DNA from: Lentisphaerota bacterium
GTDB taxonomy: Bacteria > Verrucomicrobiota > Kiritimatiellia > Kiritimatiellales > Pontiellaceae
Length of the DNA: 32,009 nt
Assembly (NCBI GenBank): GCA_012729265.1
Contig: JAAYDL010000178.1
Coordinates: 1-32,009 of the forward strand
Reading direction: 5' to 3'
The translations under genes and the position numbers were made by a program. The notes below the pieces were generated by a model. The model did no database searches. It was given only the letters and a program-made list of their open reading frames with translations, and had not been told where the DNA came from. Positions 18,704 to 28,714 of this stretch are shown piece by piece. Within the stretch, counting starts at the first letter, position 1; each line of letters starts with the position of its first letter.

Positions 18704-19216
18704 TTAATTCAGCAAATCGAAAGTTGCCTGCATACGGTTGGCAGCCTCTACGGCATCCCCCATGGCCTCTTCAAGAACTTTCAACTTTTCCGTCTTCCCA
18801 TTATACATCGCCTCAACATACGCAAGGCTCACCTCAACAACACTGACCCGAGCAACCGCAAGCCGCGCATTTGCTTTGGCATAAAGCTCTAAATTCTTAT
18901 CCTTAACAGAAGAGCTCAGAAGTTTCGCCTCGCACTCCTCCGCCTTTTCCAACGCAGCCAACGCAAGTTTCCAATTTTCCGATCCCTGCTTAACGACGGA
19001 CACCACACTATTCAGGTAGGGCGAATCTTCCGAAACGCTGAGATTTACACTCTGGTCATTCCCTTTCTTGATGGCCGCCCGAGCCTGCGCTACAGCGTTC
19101 TTAGCTTCATCAACAGCCCCTAAGACACTGTCAGCATCCCGGCCTTGGACAGTCCCGACAGAAAACGCCATTAACACTCCCAACAAACCAGACACGATCC
19201 AACTTTTCTTCTTCAC
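18704..19216 (-). CDS. Small secreted helical protein of unknown function
   Basis: TAGGAGG with 7-nt spacing favours GTG at 19216 (VKKKSWIVSGLLGVLMAFSVGTVQG signal peptide); the track extension to 19273 is unlikely. Confidence 0.72.
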   Translation of the reverse strand: MKKKSWIVSGLLGVLMAFSVGTVQGRDADSVLGAVDEAKNAVAQARAAIKKGNDQSVNLSVSEDSPYLNSVVSVVKQGSENWKLALAALEKAEECEAKLLSSSVKDKNLELYAKANARLAVARVSVVEVSLAYVEAMYNGKTEKLKVLEEAMGDAVEAANRMQATFDLLN

Positions 19217-19293
19217 CACCACACCTCCTAAGTCAATTTCCATCAAGGAAACAAAAAAAAACCGCCAACTCAAGAAAATAATTCACTGTAATT

Positions 19294-19755
19294 TCATGAG
19301 GACACAGCAACAGCAGCCTCAAGCTTTTTATACATCTCTTTATATTCAACACCGTTCATTATGCAGTATTGCTCCCAGGAGTCAACATGATCCGGCAACA
19401 CAATCATTCCGACAGATCCAAACTCTCGCTTCGCCTCTCCAAGAAAAATCAGACTCATCTGCCCCATTACACGTGCACAATCTTTGCTCGTAAATATTTT
19501 TTGACTGACCACATCCGAAAGACTGAACAAAATTCCCTGCTCGTTCATAAACGAAACACAATCAGACAGTGTTGCATCGGAATCCACATACTCATCAAAC
19601 ATCCCGGCACGCTTCGCAAAAACGACCGCAGCATACTTATGCGTCAAAACGGCCTTTTGTTCCTTCTGAATCTCAGCAGTCTCGCTCTGTGCACAGATCA
19701 CTGCCGTACCAAAAATCATTAATAATACTGTTCCAATATATGCTCTGACGGCCAT
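19294..19755 (-). CDS. Small secreted protein of unknown function
   Basis: 153 aa with signal peptide MAVRAYIGTVLLMIFGTAVICAQ; co-directional with the EPS-type genes. Confidence 0.7.
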   Translation of the reverse strand: MAVRAYIGTVLLMIFGTAVICAQSETAEIQKEQKAVLTHKYAAVVFAKRAGMFDEYVDSDATLSDCVSFMNEQGILFSLSDVVSQKIFTSKDCARVMGQMSLIFLGEAKREFGSVGMIVLPDHVDSWEQYCIMNGVEYKEMYKKLEAAVAVSS

Positions 19756-19865
19756 CAGGTATATCCTATATTAAAAGCCGCCATATCACTTATTTCACAC
19801 AAGTTCCTTCCATTCGACGGCACATTTCTGCTAAATCATGTGCCCTATATAACACGGGCAGGATT

Positions 19866-20813
19866 ATGAATACAAACTCTTTTACCTTTAAATTGGATAA
19901 AAACCAACAGCACCTTCTAACCGAAGAACTAAAGAAAACCAAATACACAGAGATTCTGGTACCGCACACTACAATTGCCGCATCCGTCCCCAATTGCAGA
20001 ATCAATCTATACAAGTCAGGAAAACTATTAATTCAGGGAAAATCCGCGCAAGAATGGATTACCTTCACTCTTGAACCGTACATTCTCAAGGAAGTCGTGA
20101 CCGGCTACGAACAACTTCTCGACCCTGAGGCATTTGAGCCACACATGGGGATCGATGAGAGCGGAAAGGGCGACTTCTTCGGCCCGTTGGTGATTGCCTC
20201 GGCCTATGTGGATGAACACTTGGTTGAAAAACTGCGCGAAATGGGTGTGCGCGACAGTAAAAAGATTTCTTCAGACAATGTCGCAATCAATCTGGCACGC
20301 GACATCCGGAAACTACTTGGCGATCGATGTTCCATGGTTACCATCGGTCCGCGTGCATACAATCGAATGTACACCAAAATCCGCAACGTGAACAAAATGC
20401 TGGCCTGGGGCCACGCACGCGCGATTGAAAACTTATTGGAAAAAGTACCCAACTGTCCGCGCGCGCTTTCCGACAAATTCGGTCCCACGCACCAGATTGA
20501 GCGCGCGCTCATGGATAAAGGGAAAAAAATCCAGCTGGACCAGCGCACGAAAGCGGAGTCCGACCCCGCCGTTGCGGCAGCTTCGATTCTGGCTCGGGCC
20601 GGCTTTATTTATGCGATGCGAAAAATGGGTAAGGAATACGGATTTGAAGTTCCAAAAGGCGCGTCCGACAAAGTGCGTCGAGAGGCAGAAAAGCTGGTCG
20701 CCCAAAAAGGTCCCGGCATATTGCTTGAAACCGCAAAGTGTCACTTTCAAACCACCGACAAGGTGCTTGCAGAAGTCGGCTACAGCCGAAAGGATCTTCC
20801 GCCGGCAACCTAA
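19866..20813 (+). CDS. rnhC: Ribonuclease HIII
   Basis: N-terminal substrate-binding domain plus GIDESGKGDFFGPLVIASAYV (catalytic DEAK/DESGKGD), RDSKKIS, QRTKAESDPAVAAASILARAGFI. Confidence 0.93.
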   Translation: MNTNSFTFKLDKNQQHLLTEELKKTKYTEILVPHTTIAASVPNCRINLYKSGKLLIQGKSAQEWITFTLEPYILKEVVTGYEQLLDPEAFEPHMGIDESGKGDFFGPLVIASAYVDEHLVEKLREMGVRDSKKISSDNVAINLARDIRKLLGDRCSMVTIGPRAYNRMYTKIRNVNKMLAWGHARAIENLLEKVPNCPRALSDKFGPTHQIERALMDKGKKIQLDQRTKAESDPAVAAASILARAGFIYAMRKMGKEYGFEVPKGASDKVRREAEKLVAQKGPGILLETAKCHFQTTDKVLAEVGYSRKDLPPAT

Positions 20814-20910
20814 TTCCCGATTCGTCCCTCGAAAAAAACTAAAGTTAACCTTGCGCACCCAGCCGCGCTTTGTTTAAAAACCACGCTCCCAATTGAACAC
20901 GAGGTTTTTT

Positions 20911-21117
20911 ATGAAAAAAGATATTCACCCTAATTACAACGAAGCGGTGGTTCGTTGCGCTTGCGGCAATGAGCTCCATACGCGCTCGACCGTTAAGGAA
21001 ATGCACGTTAACACCTGCTCCAACTGTCATCCCTTTTTTACGGGCAGTGCTAAGCTGATCGACACGGAAGGTCGTGTGGACCGCTTCAAGAAACGTTTTG
21101 CAGAAGGCATGTATTAG
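20911..21117 (+). CDS. rpmE: 50S ribosomal protein L31 (zinc-binding type)
   Basis: [63 protein letters not shown]. Confidence 0.95.
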   Translation: MKKDIHPNYNEAVVRCACGNELHTRSTVKEMHVNTCSNCHPFFTGSAKLIDTEGRVDRFKKRFAEGMY

Positions 21118-21136
21118 TCGTTTCTTTTAGAGGAAT

Positions 21137-21168
21137 GCCGAACCCGCAGACGCCGGTTCGGCTTTTTT
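21137..21168 (+). terminator. Intrinsic terminator downstream of rpmE
   Basis: GCCGAACC-N10-GGTTCGGC followed by TTTTTT. Confidence 0.85.
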
Positions 21169-21202
21169 GCGTCTACACCATTCGCTCAAACGGTACCCTT
21201 CC

Positions 21203-22285
21203 ATGATCGACCATACCTATCTCGAACAGCTTCAATCCAAACTCAGCAAACTTGAAACTCGCATGTCGCAACCGGAGGTCTCTTCCGATCCAAAGAAGAT
21301 GCGGGAATGTATGCGCGAGTACGCCCACAAAAAAATGTTGGCCGAATGCGCCCAAAAGCTGCTTGCACTGGTCGACTCCAAAACAGAGAGCGAAACCATT
21401 CTGAACGATTCCGATTCAGATATGGAACTGCGTGAAATGGCCGAGATGGAACTGGCAGAAATTGAGGAAAAACTGCCTCAGGCTGAGCGCGACATGATGA
21501 TTGCCCTTATTCCGCCTGACCCCACCGACAGCCGCAACGTCATCATGGAAATTCGCGCCGGCACCGGCGGCGATGAAGCGGGCATTTTCTGCGGCGACCT
21601 TTACCGCATGTACACCCGCTATTTTGATTCCAAAAGCTGGAAATACTCCGTTATGGACGTCAGCCCCTCTGAATCGGGCGGCTACAAAGAAATCTCCTTT
21701 TCGGTCGAAGGCGAGGAGGTTTACAAAACGCTCAAGCACGAAGGCGGGACTCACCGCGTACAGCGCGTTCCGACCACCGAGACTCAGGGCCGCGTACACA
21801 CCTCCGCCGCCACGGTCGCTGTCTTGGCTGAAGCCGAAGAAGTCGACATTGAGATCCGCACCGAAGATCTGCGCATTGACACCTACCGATCCTCCGGAGC
21901 CGGCGGCCAGCACGTCAACACCACCGACTCCGCCATCCGCATCACTCATATTCCGACTGGCCTAGTCGTGCAATGCCAAGACGAACGATCGCAGCACAAA
22001 AACAAAGCGGCCGCCATGAAAGTACTGCGCGCCAAATTGTTTGACGAGGAGCAGAGGAAAAAGGCCGAAGTCGAGGCCTCGCAGCGCAAATCCATGGTCG
22101 GCTCCGGCGACCGTTCGGAAAAAATCCGCACCTACAACTATCCGCAGAACCGCCTTACGGATCACCGCATCAACCTGACGCTCTACAAACTTGACCGCGT
22201 CATGGAAGGCGATCTCGAAGATATTCTCACTGCCCTCTATGAGCACGATGTCGAACTGCGCATTAAGCAGCAGATGGATAACTAA
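21203..22285 (+). CDS. prfA: Peptide chain release factor 1
   Basis: [25 protein letters not shown] (GGQ), [36 protein letters not shown]; start [14 protein letters not shown]. Confidence 0.96.
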   Translation: MIDHTYLEQLQSKLSKLETRMSQPEVSSDPKKMRECMREYAHKKMLAECAQKLLALVDSKTESETILNDSDSDMELREMAEMELAEIEEKLPQAERDMMIALIPPDPTDSRNVIMEIRAGTGGDEAGIFCGDLYRMYTRYFDSKSWKYSVMDVSPSESGGYKEISFSVEGEEVYKTLKHEGGTHRVQRVPTTETQGRVHTSAATVAVLAEAEEVDIEIRTEDLRIDTYRSSGAGGQHVNTTDSAIRITHIPTGLVVQCQDERSQHKNKAAAMKVLRAKLFDEEQRKKAEVEASQRKSMVGSGDRSEKIRTYNYPQNRLTDHRINLTLYKLDRVMEGDLEDILTALYEHDVELRIKQQMDN

Positions 22286-22378
22286 AGCGAAACACAGCCC
22301 TTCATCGTCTATCCAAATGATTGATGTCTGCTGTGCAGCGGCGTATGGTGCGCTCCCATTGAACAACGGAACGGTGTA

Positions 22379-23989
22379 ATGGAAGAGACTTTTGATTTTC
22401 TGGTAATCGGCAGCGGACTGGCCGGATTAACTGCCGCGCTGGAGCTTTGCCGACACGGAAGCGTGCTGGTGGCGAGTAAGGTGGAAGCCTCCGAATGTAA
22501 CAGCTTTTATGCTCAGGGCGGCATCGCCTGCGTAATTGATCCTGACGACTCGGTGGCGTCTCACGTCAAAGATACGCTCAACACCGGAAACGGCCTGAGC
22601 AACCCCGACGTTGTCCGTAGAATCGTTGAAGCTGGACAAGAGCGCATTGCCCACCTCAAACAGTTCGGCGTCGAGTTTGACCGCCGAAAACACAGAGGCC
22701 TTGAAAACGAATATGACCTCGGTCACGAGGGCGGCCACTCGCACCGGCGCGTTCTGCACTCCGGCGACATTACGGGTCAAGCCATGATGCAGGGCATGAT
22801 CGATCAGGCCCGCCGCCAACCCAACATCACCATCCGCGAAAACTTGATGGCCATCGACCTTATCACGACCAGCTGGATCGGCTACGCCGGACCCAATCGC
22901 TGCGTCGGGGCGTACTTTCTCAACAAATCCACCAACCAGATTGCGCCGATTCACGCTACCTGCACGGTTTTAGCTTCTGGAGGGCTCGGCAAGGTCTATC
23001 CCTACACCTCCAATCCCGACATTGCTACCGGCGACGGCGTGGCCATGGCGTGGCGCGCCGGCCTGCCGATCCGAAACATGGAGTTTGTTCAGTTTCACCC
23101 CACCTGCCTGTATCATCCGCAGGCTAAATCGTTCCTGATTTCCGAGGCGGTACGCGGCGAAGGAGCAGAGCTTAAAGATATTCGCGGCGACGCTTTCATG
23201 AGCGACTTTGATCCGCGCGGCCCGCTCGCCACGCGCGATGTCACCGCCCGCGCAATCGACTTTGTCATGAAGAAGCACGGCGACCCCTATGTCTATCTCG
23301 ACATCACGCACCGCTCCGAATCATTCCTGCGCGAGCGTTTTCCCAATCTGTACGCTGCCTGTCTGCGTTACGGCATTAACATGGCCACAGATCCCATTCC
23401 CGTGGTTCCGGCCGCACACTATTCCTGCGGCGGCGTGATTGCCGAAGTGAACGGGAAAACGGCGCTGCCCGGCCTCTACGCCTGCGGCGAAGTGGCCAGC
23501 ACCGGACTGCACGGCGCGAACCGCCTCGCCAGCAACTCGCTGCTCGAAGCGCTTGTCTGCGGCCATGAAACCGCCGTCGAAATTGCATTGGTCTGGAAGG
23601 AGCTGCGTGAAAAAATTTCGATTCCGCCGTGGCGCTGCGGCGAGGCTGTCTCCTCCGACGAAGCGGTGGTGGTGGAGCATAACTGGAACGAAGTGCGCAC
23701 TGCGATGTGGGACTATGTCGGCATCGTCCGAACCGATCGACGGCTGGCGCGCGCCCGTGCGCGCATCCGCAATCTGCGGCAGGAAATCAAGGAATACTAC
23801 GGCAACTATCTCGTCACCTCCGATCTACTGGAACTGCGCAATATTGCCGACGTGGCCGAGCTGATTATCCGCTCCGCCGAACAGCGAAAAGAGAGCCGCG
23901 GACTGCACTACATGGCCGACCACCCTGAGTCCGGGAAAATCGCCGCCGACACCGTCATTCACGACAGACCCGGCGGCCCGTTGACCTAA
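22379..23989 (+). CDS. nadB: L-aspartate oxidase
   Basis: DFLVIGSGLAGLTAALELC (FAD), SFYAQGGIACV, EGGHSHRRVLHSGDITG, VPAAHYSCGGV, GEVASTGLHGANRLASNSLLEALV. Confidence 0.95.
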   Translation: MEETFDFLVIGSGLAGLTAALELCRHGSVLVASKVEASECNSFYAQGGIACVIDPDDSVASHVKDTLNTGNGLSNPDVVRRIVEAGQERIAHLKQFGVEFDRRKHRGLENEYDLGHEGGHSHRRVLHSGDITGQAMMQGMIDQARRQPNITIRENLMAIDLITTSWIGYAGPNRCVGAYFLNKSTNQIAPIHATCTVLASGGLGKVYPYTSNPDIATGDGVAMAWRAGLPIRNMEFVQFHPTCLYHPQAKSFLISEAVRGEGAELKDIRGDAFMSDFDPRGPLATRDVTARAIDFVMKKHGDPYVYLDITHRSESFLRERFPNLYAACLRYGINMATDPIPVVPAAHYSCGGVIAEVNGKTALPGLYACGEVASTGLHGANRLASNSLLEALVCGHETAVEIALVWKELREKISIPPWRCGEAVSSDEAVVVEHNWNEVRTAMWDYVGIVRTDRRLARARARIRNLRQEIKEYYGNYLVTSDLLELRNIADVAELIIRSAEQRKESRGLHYMADHPESGKIAADTVIHDRPGGPLT

Positions 23990-23995
23990 ACCAAA

Positions 23996-24229
23996 CTACG
24001 ACGTCCTAACCGCCTCATTAAGCGTTCCGCAACGTGGGCAATGGTCCATTGGACGATGGCGTGCTATGGCATAAACATGGCCGCAGTGGGCGCAGGAATA
24101 AATCGCCTCATGCGAATGAGTCGAGCGGTGGCGCGACAATATGCTGTAGTAGATCACCAGCGCAGTCAGCACAAAGAGCGGAACAGAAACCACGAGCATA
24201 AAGAAAACATCAAGCCGAACAGCAATCAT
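23996..24229 (-). CDS. Mini membrane protein with C-terminal zinc ribbon
   Basis: 77 aa: one TM segment plus CAHCGHVY...HCPRCG; start overlaps the stop of the upstream TonB-like gene by 4 nt. Confidence 0.72.
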   Translation of the reverse strand: MIAVRLDVFFMLVVSVPLFVLTALVIYYSILSRHRSTHSHEAIYSCAHCGHVYAIARHRPMDHCPRCGTLNEAVRTS

Positions 24230-24960
24230 AATTTCATTCCCTCCACAGGGGTCGCTTCCGGAGAATATATTCTCACCTTCGCTTCAATAGCCGCACCGGG
24301 TGAAAAACGTAGACCGTAGAGAAACTGAAGTATTTTTTGATTCAGCACTGCATTCTCGAGCGGATGTTCCAGAAAAACATGCTCCACTCTTCCGCTTTCC
24401 GTAACCTGAACCGTCGCCAAAATTTCCCAAGCCTTTTCAACCGGTTGATCAAATTCTTCCGGGAAAAGCGGATCAGTCGCCAACCGATCCAGAAGCACAT
24501 CATCCATCAAAAAACGTTTCGAGGGAACCACGCTGGTCGTCACCGTATTAATCAGTGGCACCGCGAGCGAGCGCTCAGTTCCTAAAACCTGAAGCTTCTG
24601 GAAATCCTCCGCCGAGCGTGTACGCTGAACCGGAAGTTCCATATCAAGAAAGGTCTCCGCTTCCACCTGCGGCACAAAGAACGTGCGAGCCTCCACTCTT
24701 TTCATTTCGAGAAACCGGCTGAACCCCATCGATGTCGGCAATGAAAAATGGACCGGCGAATTGAACACACGCACGGCGTTGACGCCGACAAGCACATCCT
24801 CTGCCGTAGCTGGGAAAACGTTGTATCCCGTAAAAGGTGCTTTTCGACGAAGCATGGAATCGCTCGTTTCGGTCTTCGGCACACCAAAAAAAAGAAGCAC
24901 GTGCACCCCGACGGCAATTCCTGAGGCGATCAGCGCCCCCCTGCCCCGCAGGTCAATCAC
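24226..24960 (-). CDS. TonB/TolA-like energy-transducer protein
   Basis: N-terminal TM segment; C-terminal AWEILATVQVTESGRVEHVFLEHPLENAVLNQKILQFLYGLRFSP resembles a TonB C-terminal domain; adjacent to exbD. Confidence 0.7.
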   Translation of the reverse strand: MIDLRGRGALIASGIAVGVHVLLFFGVPKTETSDSMLRRKAPFTGYNVFPATAEDVLVGVNAVRVFNSPVHFSLPTSMGFSRFLEMKRVEARTFFVPQVEAETFLDMELPVQRTRSAEDFQKLQVLGTERSLAVPLINTVTTSVVPSKRFLMDDVLLDRLATDPLFPEEFDQPVEKAWEILATVQVTESGRVEHVFLEHPLENAVLNQKILQFLYGLRFSPGAAIEAKVRIYSPEATPVEGMKL

Positions 24961-25421
24961 GGTTCAACCTCCTCGAGCGCAGCAATCTCTGTGGCATGAG
25001 AGATTTCTCCGACACCCGCCTCCACCGCAACGTCCCACGCGGCCACAATCTGTCCCCACGGCACCGACTCGTCGGCTTCAATAATCAACGGCGCATCTGG
25101 ACGTTCCTGGACCGTTTTTTTCAACTCCGAAGCTAACCGATTGAGGTCAATGCGCTTGTCATTAAAGTAGTAACCGCCGCCGCGCGGAATTGAAAGAATC
25201 ATTGAATCAAAACGGGCTCCGCCGCTGAACGAAGTCGTCTGCGGCAAACGAATATTGATTCCCGGCTGGAGCACCAACGGAGAGAGCACTAAATTAAAAG
25301 CGATCAGCAGGAGCGCAGCATCAAAAAAACTCGTTACAACACAAAACATCCCGGCTCGTCTTCGTGTCGGCTTAAAGCGTCTTAACGCTTTACTTTTGGT
25401 GTGAGGATCAAACGTGTCCAT
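24957..25421 (-). CDS. ExbD/TolR family biopolymer transport protein
   Basis: Single N-terminal TM segment; INIRLPQTTSFSG; RIDLNRLASELKKTVQERPDAPLIIEADESVPWGQIVAAWDVAVEAGV. Confidence 0.85.
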   Translation of the reverse strand: MDTFDPHTKSKALRRFKPTRRRAGMFCVVTSFFDAALLLIAFNLVLSPLVLQPGINIRLPQTTSFSGGARFDSMILSIPRGGGYYFNDKRIDLNRLASELKKTVQERPDAPLIIEADESVPWGQIVAAWDVAVEAGVGEISHATEIAALEEVEP

Positions 25422-26061
25422 TTTTCCCCGCTCCGCCGTTAGTCCGACCGTTCAAGATAAAACGATAAATCTCCTCGGCGACATATTCCATATCGAGCGT
25501 GATTCGTTCCACCCGACTCACTAGAAAATTATATCCGGCAAACGACGGAATAGAAACACACAAACCGTATGCGGTCGTCGCCAGTGCCCGCCACATACCA
25601 CTGGAAAGGTCGCAAATCTCTACTAACGGCCCTTTGGTCTCCAGCGACACGAAGACACTGATCAGACCGACTACCGTTCCCAACAGTCCAAGCAACGGAG
25701 TAATCTGCGCAATCGTCAACAATCCGCCCATATTCCGCTCCAGTCGGGGAATTTCTTTAAGGCCGGCCTTGGTAATGGTCTCCTTAAGCTCCTCAGATTC
25801 TTCGTCAGCATGGAGCAAGGCAATGCGCACCATGTAGGCCACCGGCCCTGGAGTTTGATCGCAAATAGATACCGCTTCAGCCGTATTGCCGCGGTTCACC
25901 ACCGTATAAATTCCGTTCAGAAAATCCTCCTGCTGAATGCGGGCACGGTGCAAATGAAACAGCCGTTCAAGAAACAACAACACCGCACCCACACCGCAAA
26001 TTAGAATCGGCAGCATTAATGCTCCGCCGTTAACCATCAAGCTCCACATAAACTCCTCCAA
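25408..26061 (-). CDS. MotA/TolQ/ExbB family proton channel protein
   Basis: LERNMGGLLTIAQITPLLGLLGTVVGLISVF...WRALATTAYGLCVSIPSFAGYNFL is the ExbB core. Confidence 0.92.
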   Translation of the reverse strand: MEEFMWSLMVNGGALMLPILICGVGAVLLFLERLFHLHRARIQQEDFLNGIYTVVNRGNTAEAVSICDQTPGPVAYMVRIALLHADEESEELKETITKAGLKEIPRLERNMGGLLTIAQITPLLGLLGTVVGLISVFVSLETKGPLVEICDLSSGMWRALATTAYGLCVSIPSFAGYNFLVSRVERITLDMEYVAEEIYRFILNGRTNGGAGKNGHV

Positions 26062-26111
26062 TTACATCGTAATTACATAGCGTTGCGGCCACTCAGTTCG
26101 TCCACTCCCGA

Positions 26112-28613
26112 CTATTGAAAAAGCGCCCAGTTTTCAGCTCGAATTCGTTCGATGCGTTTGAGCGCCTCAATTCGTGCCGGCACCTGCGCCTCAACCACCC
26201 GTTCATACACGTTCACTGCCTCTACCCATTCTTGCTGCCGCTCCTTCATCGCCGCTGCTTTCATGGCCGAACGCGTAAACCACATCACGGCAGACGGAGA
26301 GCGCTCCGACGATTCTTTAAGAAAAGGGTACACCACATTCATATAACTAGCAAATGCCTTATCGGGCGTATTAAGACTTTCCCGACAGCGACCCACATTA
26401 TATTCCGCCATCATCTTTATCTCCGCACTCGCCGAAGGCCGATCCAAAATGGCCTGATACGCCTTCAGCGCCGATTCATAGCCATCCGCCTTTTCATCAG
26501 CCAGCGAAAAAAGGCAATCGCCCTTGCGCCCCCATGCCGCATTCAGCAATTCATCGTCCAACCCGCTCTCCAGAATTCTATTGAACACCGTAATGGCCTC
26601 GGAAAAGCGGCCCAGCTGACTCAACGCATCGCCTTCCGCAAAACGAACCTGTGAAAGAATTTTGGCGTCCGGATAGTTTTCCTCCACGCTTCTGTAATGC
26701 TCAATCGCCTTGACATAGTTCGACTCGGCGGCCGCCGCACGCCCCGCCCAACAGAGTGCATCCGGGGCCAGTCGGTGCGTTTTAAAACCACTGAATATGC
26801 GCAGAAAACAAGTTTCCGCTTCGGCATAATTGCCCTGATTATAATAGTGCTCCGCCAACAGGAACAAAACCTCAGGGGTCCACTCGGAATCAGAGAAATC
26901 CTCGATACACTTTTTGTATATTTCAACCGCCTCATCCATATATCCCTGTGCATAAAGACAGACGCCGCGCATATACGCCGCCTGAGCAGCATACGCACTC
27001 TCCGGATAATTTTTCAACACCGCCTCGAACGCCTCCTGCGCCTCATCATAGCGCAGAAGATAATTAAAAAGAAGAACACCGCGCTGGTGCAGACAGAGCG
27101 CCACTGTTGCCGCATTCGTGTAGGTCTGCGCAATCTCGTCATACTTGATCAGCGCCTCTTCCCACTGCTTACCCGCCCGCATCAAATCCACAATACGAAG
27201 CGCCGCCCTCCCCGCAAACGAACTCTCGGCATGCTCCGATTCTACCAATGAAAACACCTCGACAGCGTCCTCACTTCGACCGATTTTTTCCAAAACCAAC
27301 CCCAGATGATACTGTGCATTGGAGAGATGATCATGGTCTGGATAGCGCTGAATAAAACTGCGATAGCGCTGTTCCGCTTCTTCAAGCTTCTGGGCCTGAT
27401 AATAAGCATCCCCCGCTTTAATCAGGGCATTCGCTTTTTCATCTACATTTGGGAGCGTTTCCACCGCTTTATCAAACAACAGCCCCGCCTCAGAATAACG
27501 TCCGCCGCCCAGCAACGCCAGCGCACGACCCAAATAGGCCTGCGCGACCCCTTCCGGATCACTGGCCACATTTAAATAGACCTGATACGCCTGTTCCGCC
27601 TCACTGAAGCGCTCAGCCCGCAGCAGCGCCCCTGCCTTTTCCAACTGAAGCTCTGTGGCTACCCGCTGATCCGGGGCCTCCGCTCGACACTCCTCTAAAA
27701 GCTTCAACGCCTCGGTGAACTCTCCCTGCAGCAGGAAGAGCTGTGCCAACTCGCGTTTCAACCGCACCCGCAATCGAGCAACAGGAGCCAAGTCGATCGC
27801 CCGCTGTAAAACACCCTTAGCCGCTTCAACCTGACCCTGCTGGTTTTCCAGCGCAGTGAGCTCCAGATAGGCATCCACCCGAATGGCAAGCCCCGCCTCG
27901 AGATCGGCCCCCAGCTCCGTCAACAGCGTGCGTGCACGGATCAGACTCTCTTCATCCCCAGCCGCCAATAACGTGCGCCCAAGCTCCAGCTCTGCGCGCC
28001 AGACCACCGAAGTTTCCCCACCAGCCGTCAGAGCCTCATAAACGCCGACCGCATCCGCCGTCTTTCCTATCAACTGATACGTCGCCGCCAAATCAAACTG
28101 ATTATCCACCCGCTCAATATGATTCGTGAAGGTTTGCGCAAAAAGGGAATAGCTCGCCACGGCCTCCTCCAGTCGGCCCGTCTCTTCCTGCACACGGCCC
28201 TTAAGCCGCAGCATGGAAGAGCCCCACGGCTCCGCCGAAAAACCATCCTGCTCCGCGCCGGCTATCACTTCCAGCGCGCCGTCATACTGCGCCAACCCAT
28301 AATAAGCACGCGCCCGCCAATATTCAGACGCCGCTGAACGCTCCACATTCTCCAGCGCCTTCAGCAGATCTGTGTAACGTTTCTGCCCCCAAAGCGCACG
28401 AGCCAGCAGCAGCCGGACCTCCCTCTCGCCGGAGGCATCCGGCTCTCCGCGCAAAACCTCCTGCACCTGATACTCCGCCAGCGAATAAAACCCATCCTCC
28501 AGCGACGCACGGATACTCGGAAAACGCTCCGTAGAAATTGGGGGAACAGACTCCTGCGCAACCGCTGAAAAGCAGACCGCAGACAACAAAATGGCACAAC
28601 AAATAGAGCGCAT
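26112..28613 (-). CDS. Secreted/periplasmic tetratricopeptide-repeat protein
   Basis: 833 aa with signal peptide and many TPR-like units (e.g. EAEQRYRSFIQRYPDHDHLSNAQYHLGLVLEKIGRSEDAVEVF). Confidence 0.9.
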   Translation of the reverse strand: MRSICCAILLSAVCFSAVAQESVPPISTERFPSIRASLEDGFYSLAEYQVQEVLRGEPDASGEREVRLLLARALWGQKRYTDLLKALENVERSAASEYWRARAYYGLAQYDGALEVIAGAEQDGFSAEPWGSSMLRLKGRVQEETGRLEEAVASYSLFAQTFTNHIERVDNQFDLAATYQLIGKTADAVGVYEALTAGGETSVVWRAELELGRTLLAAGDEESLIRARTLLTELGADLEAGLAIRVDAYLELTALENQQGQVEAAKGVLQRAIDLAPVARLRVRLKRELAQLFLLQGEFTEALKLLEECRAEAPDQRVATELQLEKAGALLRAERFSEAEQAYQVYLNVASDPEGVAQAYLGRALALLGGGRYSEAGLLFDKAVETLPNVDEKANALIKAGDAYYQAQKLEEAEQRYRSFIQRYPDHDHLSNAQYHLGLVLEKIGRSEDAVEVFSLVESEHAESSFAGRAALRIVDLMRAGKQWEEALIKYDEIAQTYTNAATVALCLHQRGVLLFNYLLRYDEAQEAFEAVLKNYPESAYAAQAAYMRGVCLYAQGYMDEAVEIYKKCIEDFSDSEWTPEVLFLLAEHYYNQGNYAEAETCFLRIFSGFKTHRLAPDALCWAGRAAAAESNYVKAIEHYRSVEENYPDAKILSQVRFAEGDALSQLGRFSEAITVFNRILESGLDDELLNAAWGRKGDCLFSLADEKADGYESALKAYQAILDRPSASAEIKMMAEYNVGRCRESLNTPDKAFASYMNVVYPFLKESSERSPSAVMWFTRSAMKAAAMKERQQEWVEAVNVYERVVEAQVPARIEALKRIERIRAENWALFQ

Positions 28614-28714
28614 GTGATTCCTGAATGATTAGCCGCCATTATTTCCAAACGCCGGAAAATATAAAGCCTTTTTTGACCTCGCTTAAATACCGATGAAATC
28701 GCATATTTCACCCC

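Noticed and set aside
21501-21965. Long out-of-frame and antisense ORFs within prfA and nadB (e.g. 21416-21949 minus, 22427-22954 minus)
   Set aside because: Shadow ORFs typical of GC-rich codon-biased genes; compositionally odd and fully overlapping clear housekeeping genes.
26115-26654. Plus-strand ORFs opposite the TPR gene
   Set aside because: Arg/His/Leu-rich shadow translations; the minus-strand TPR reading is convincing.
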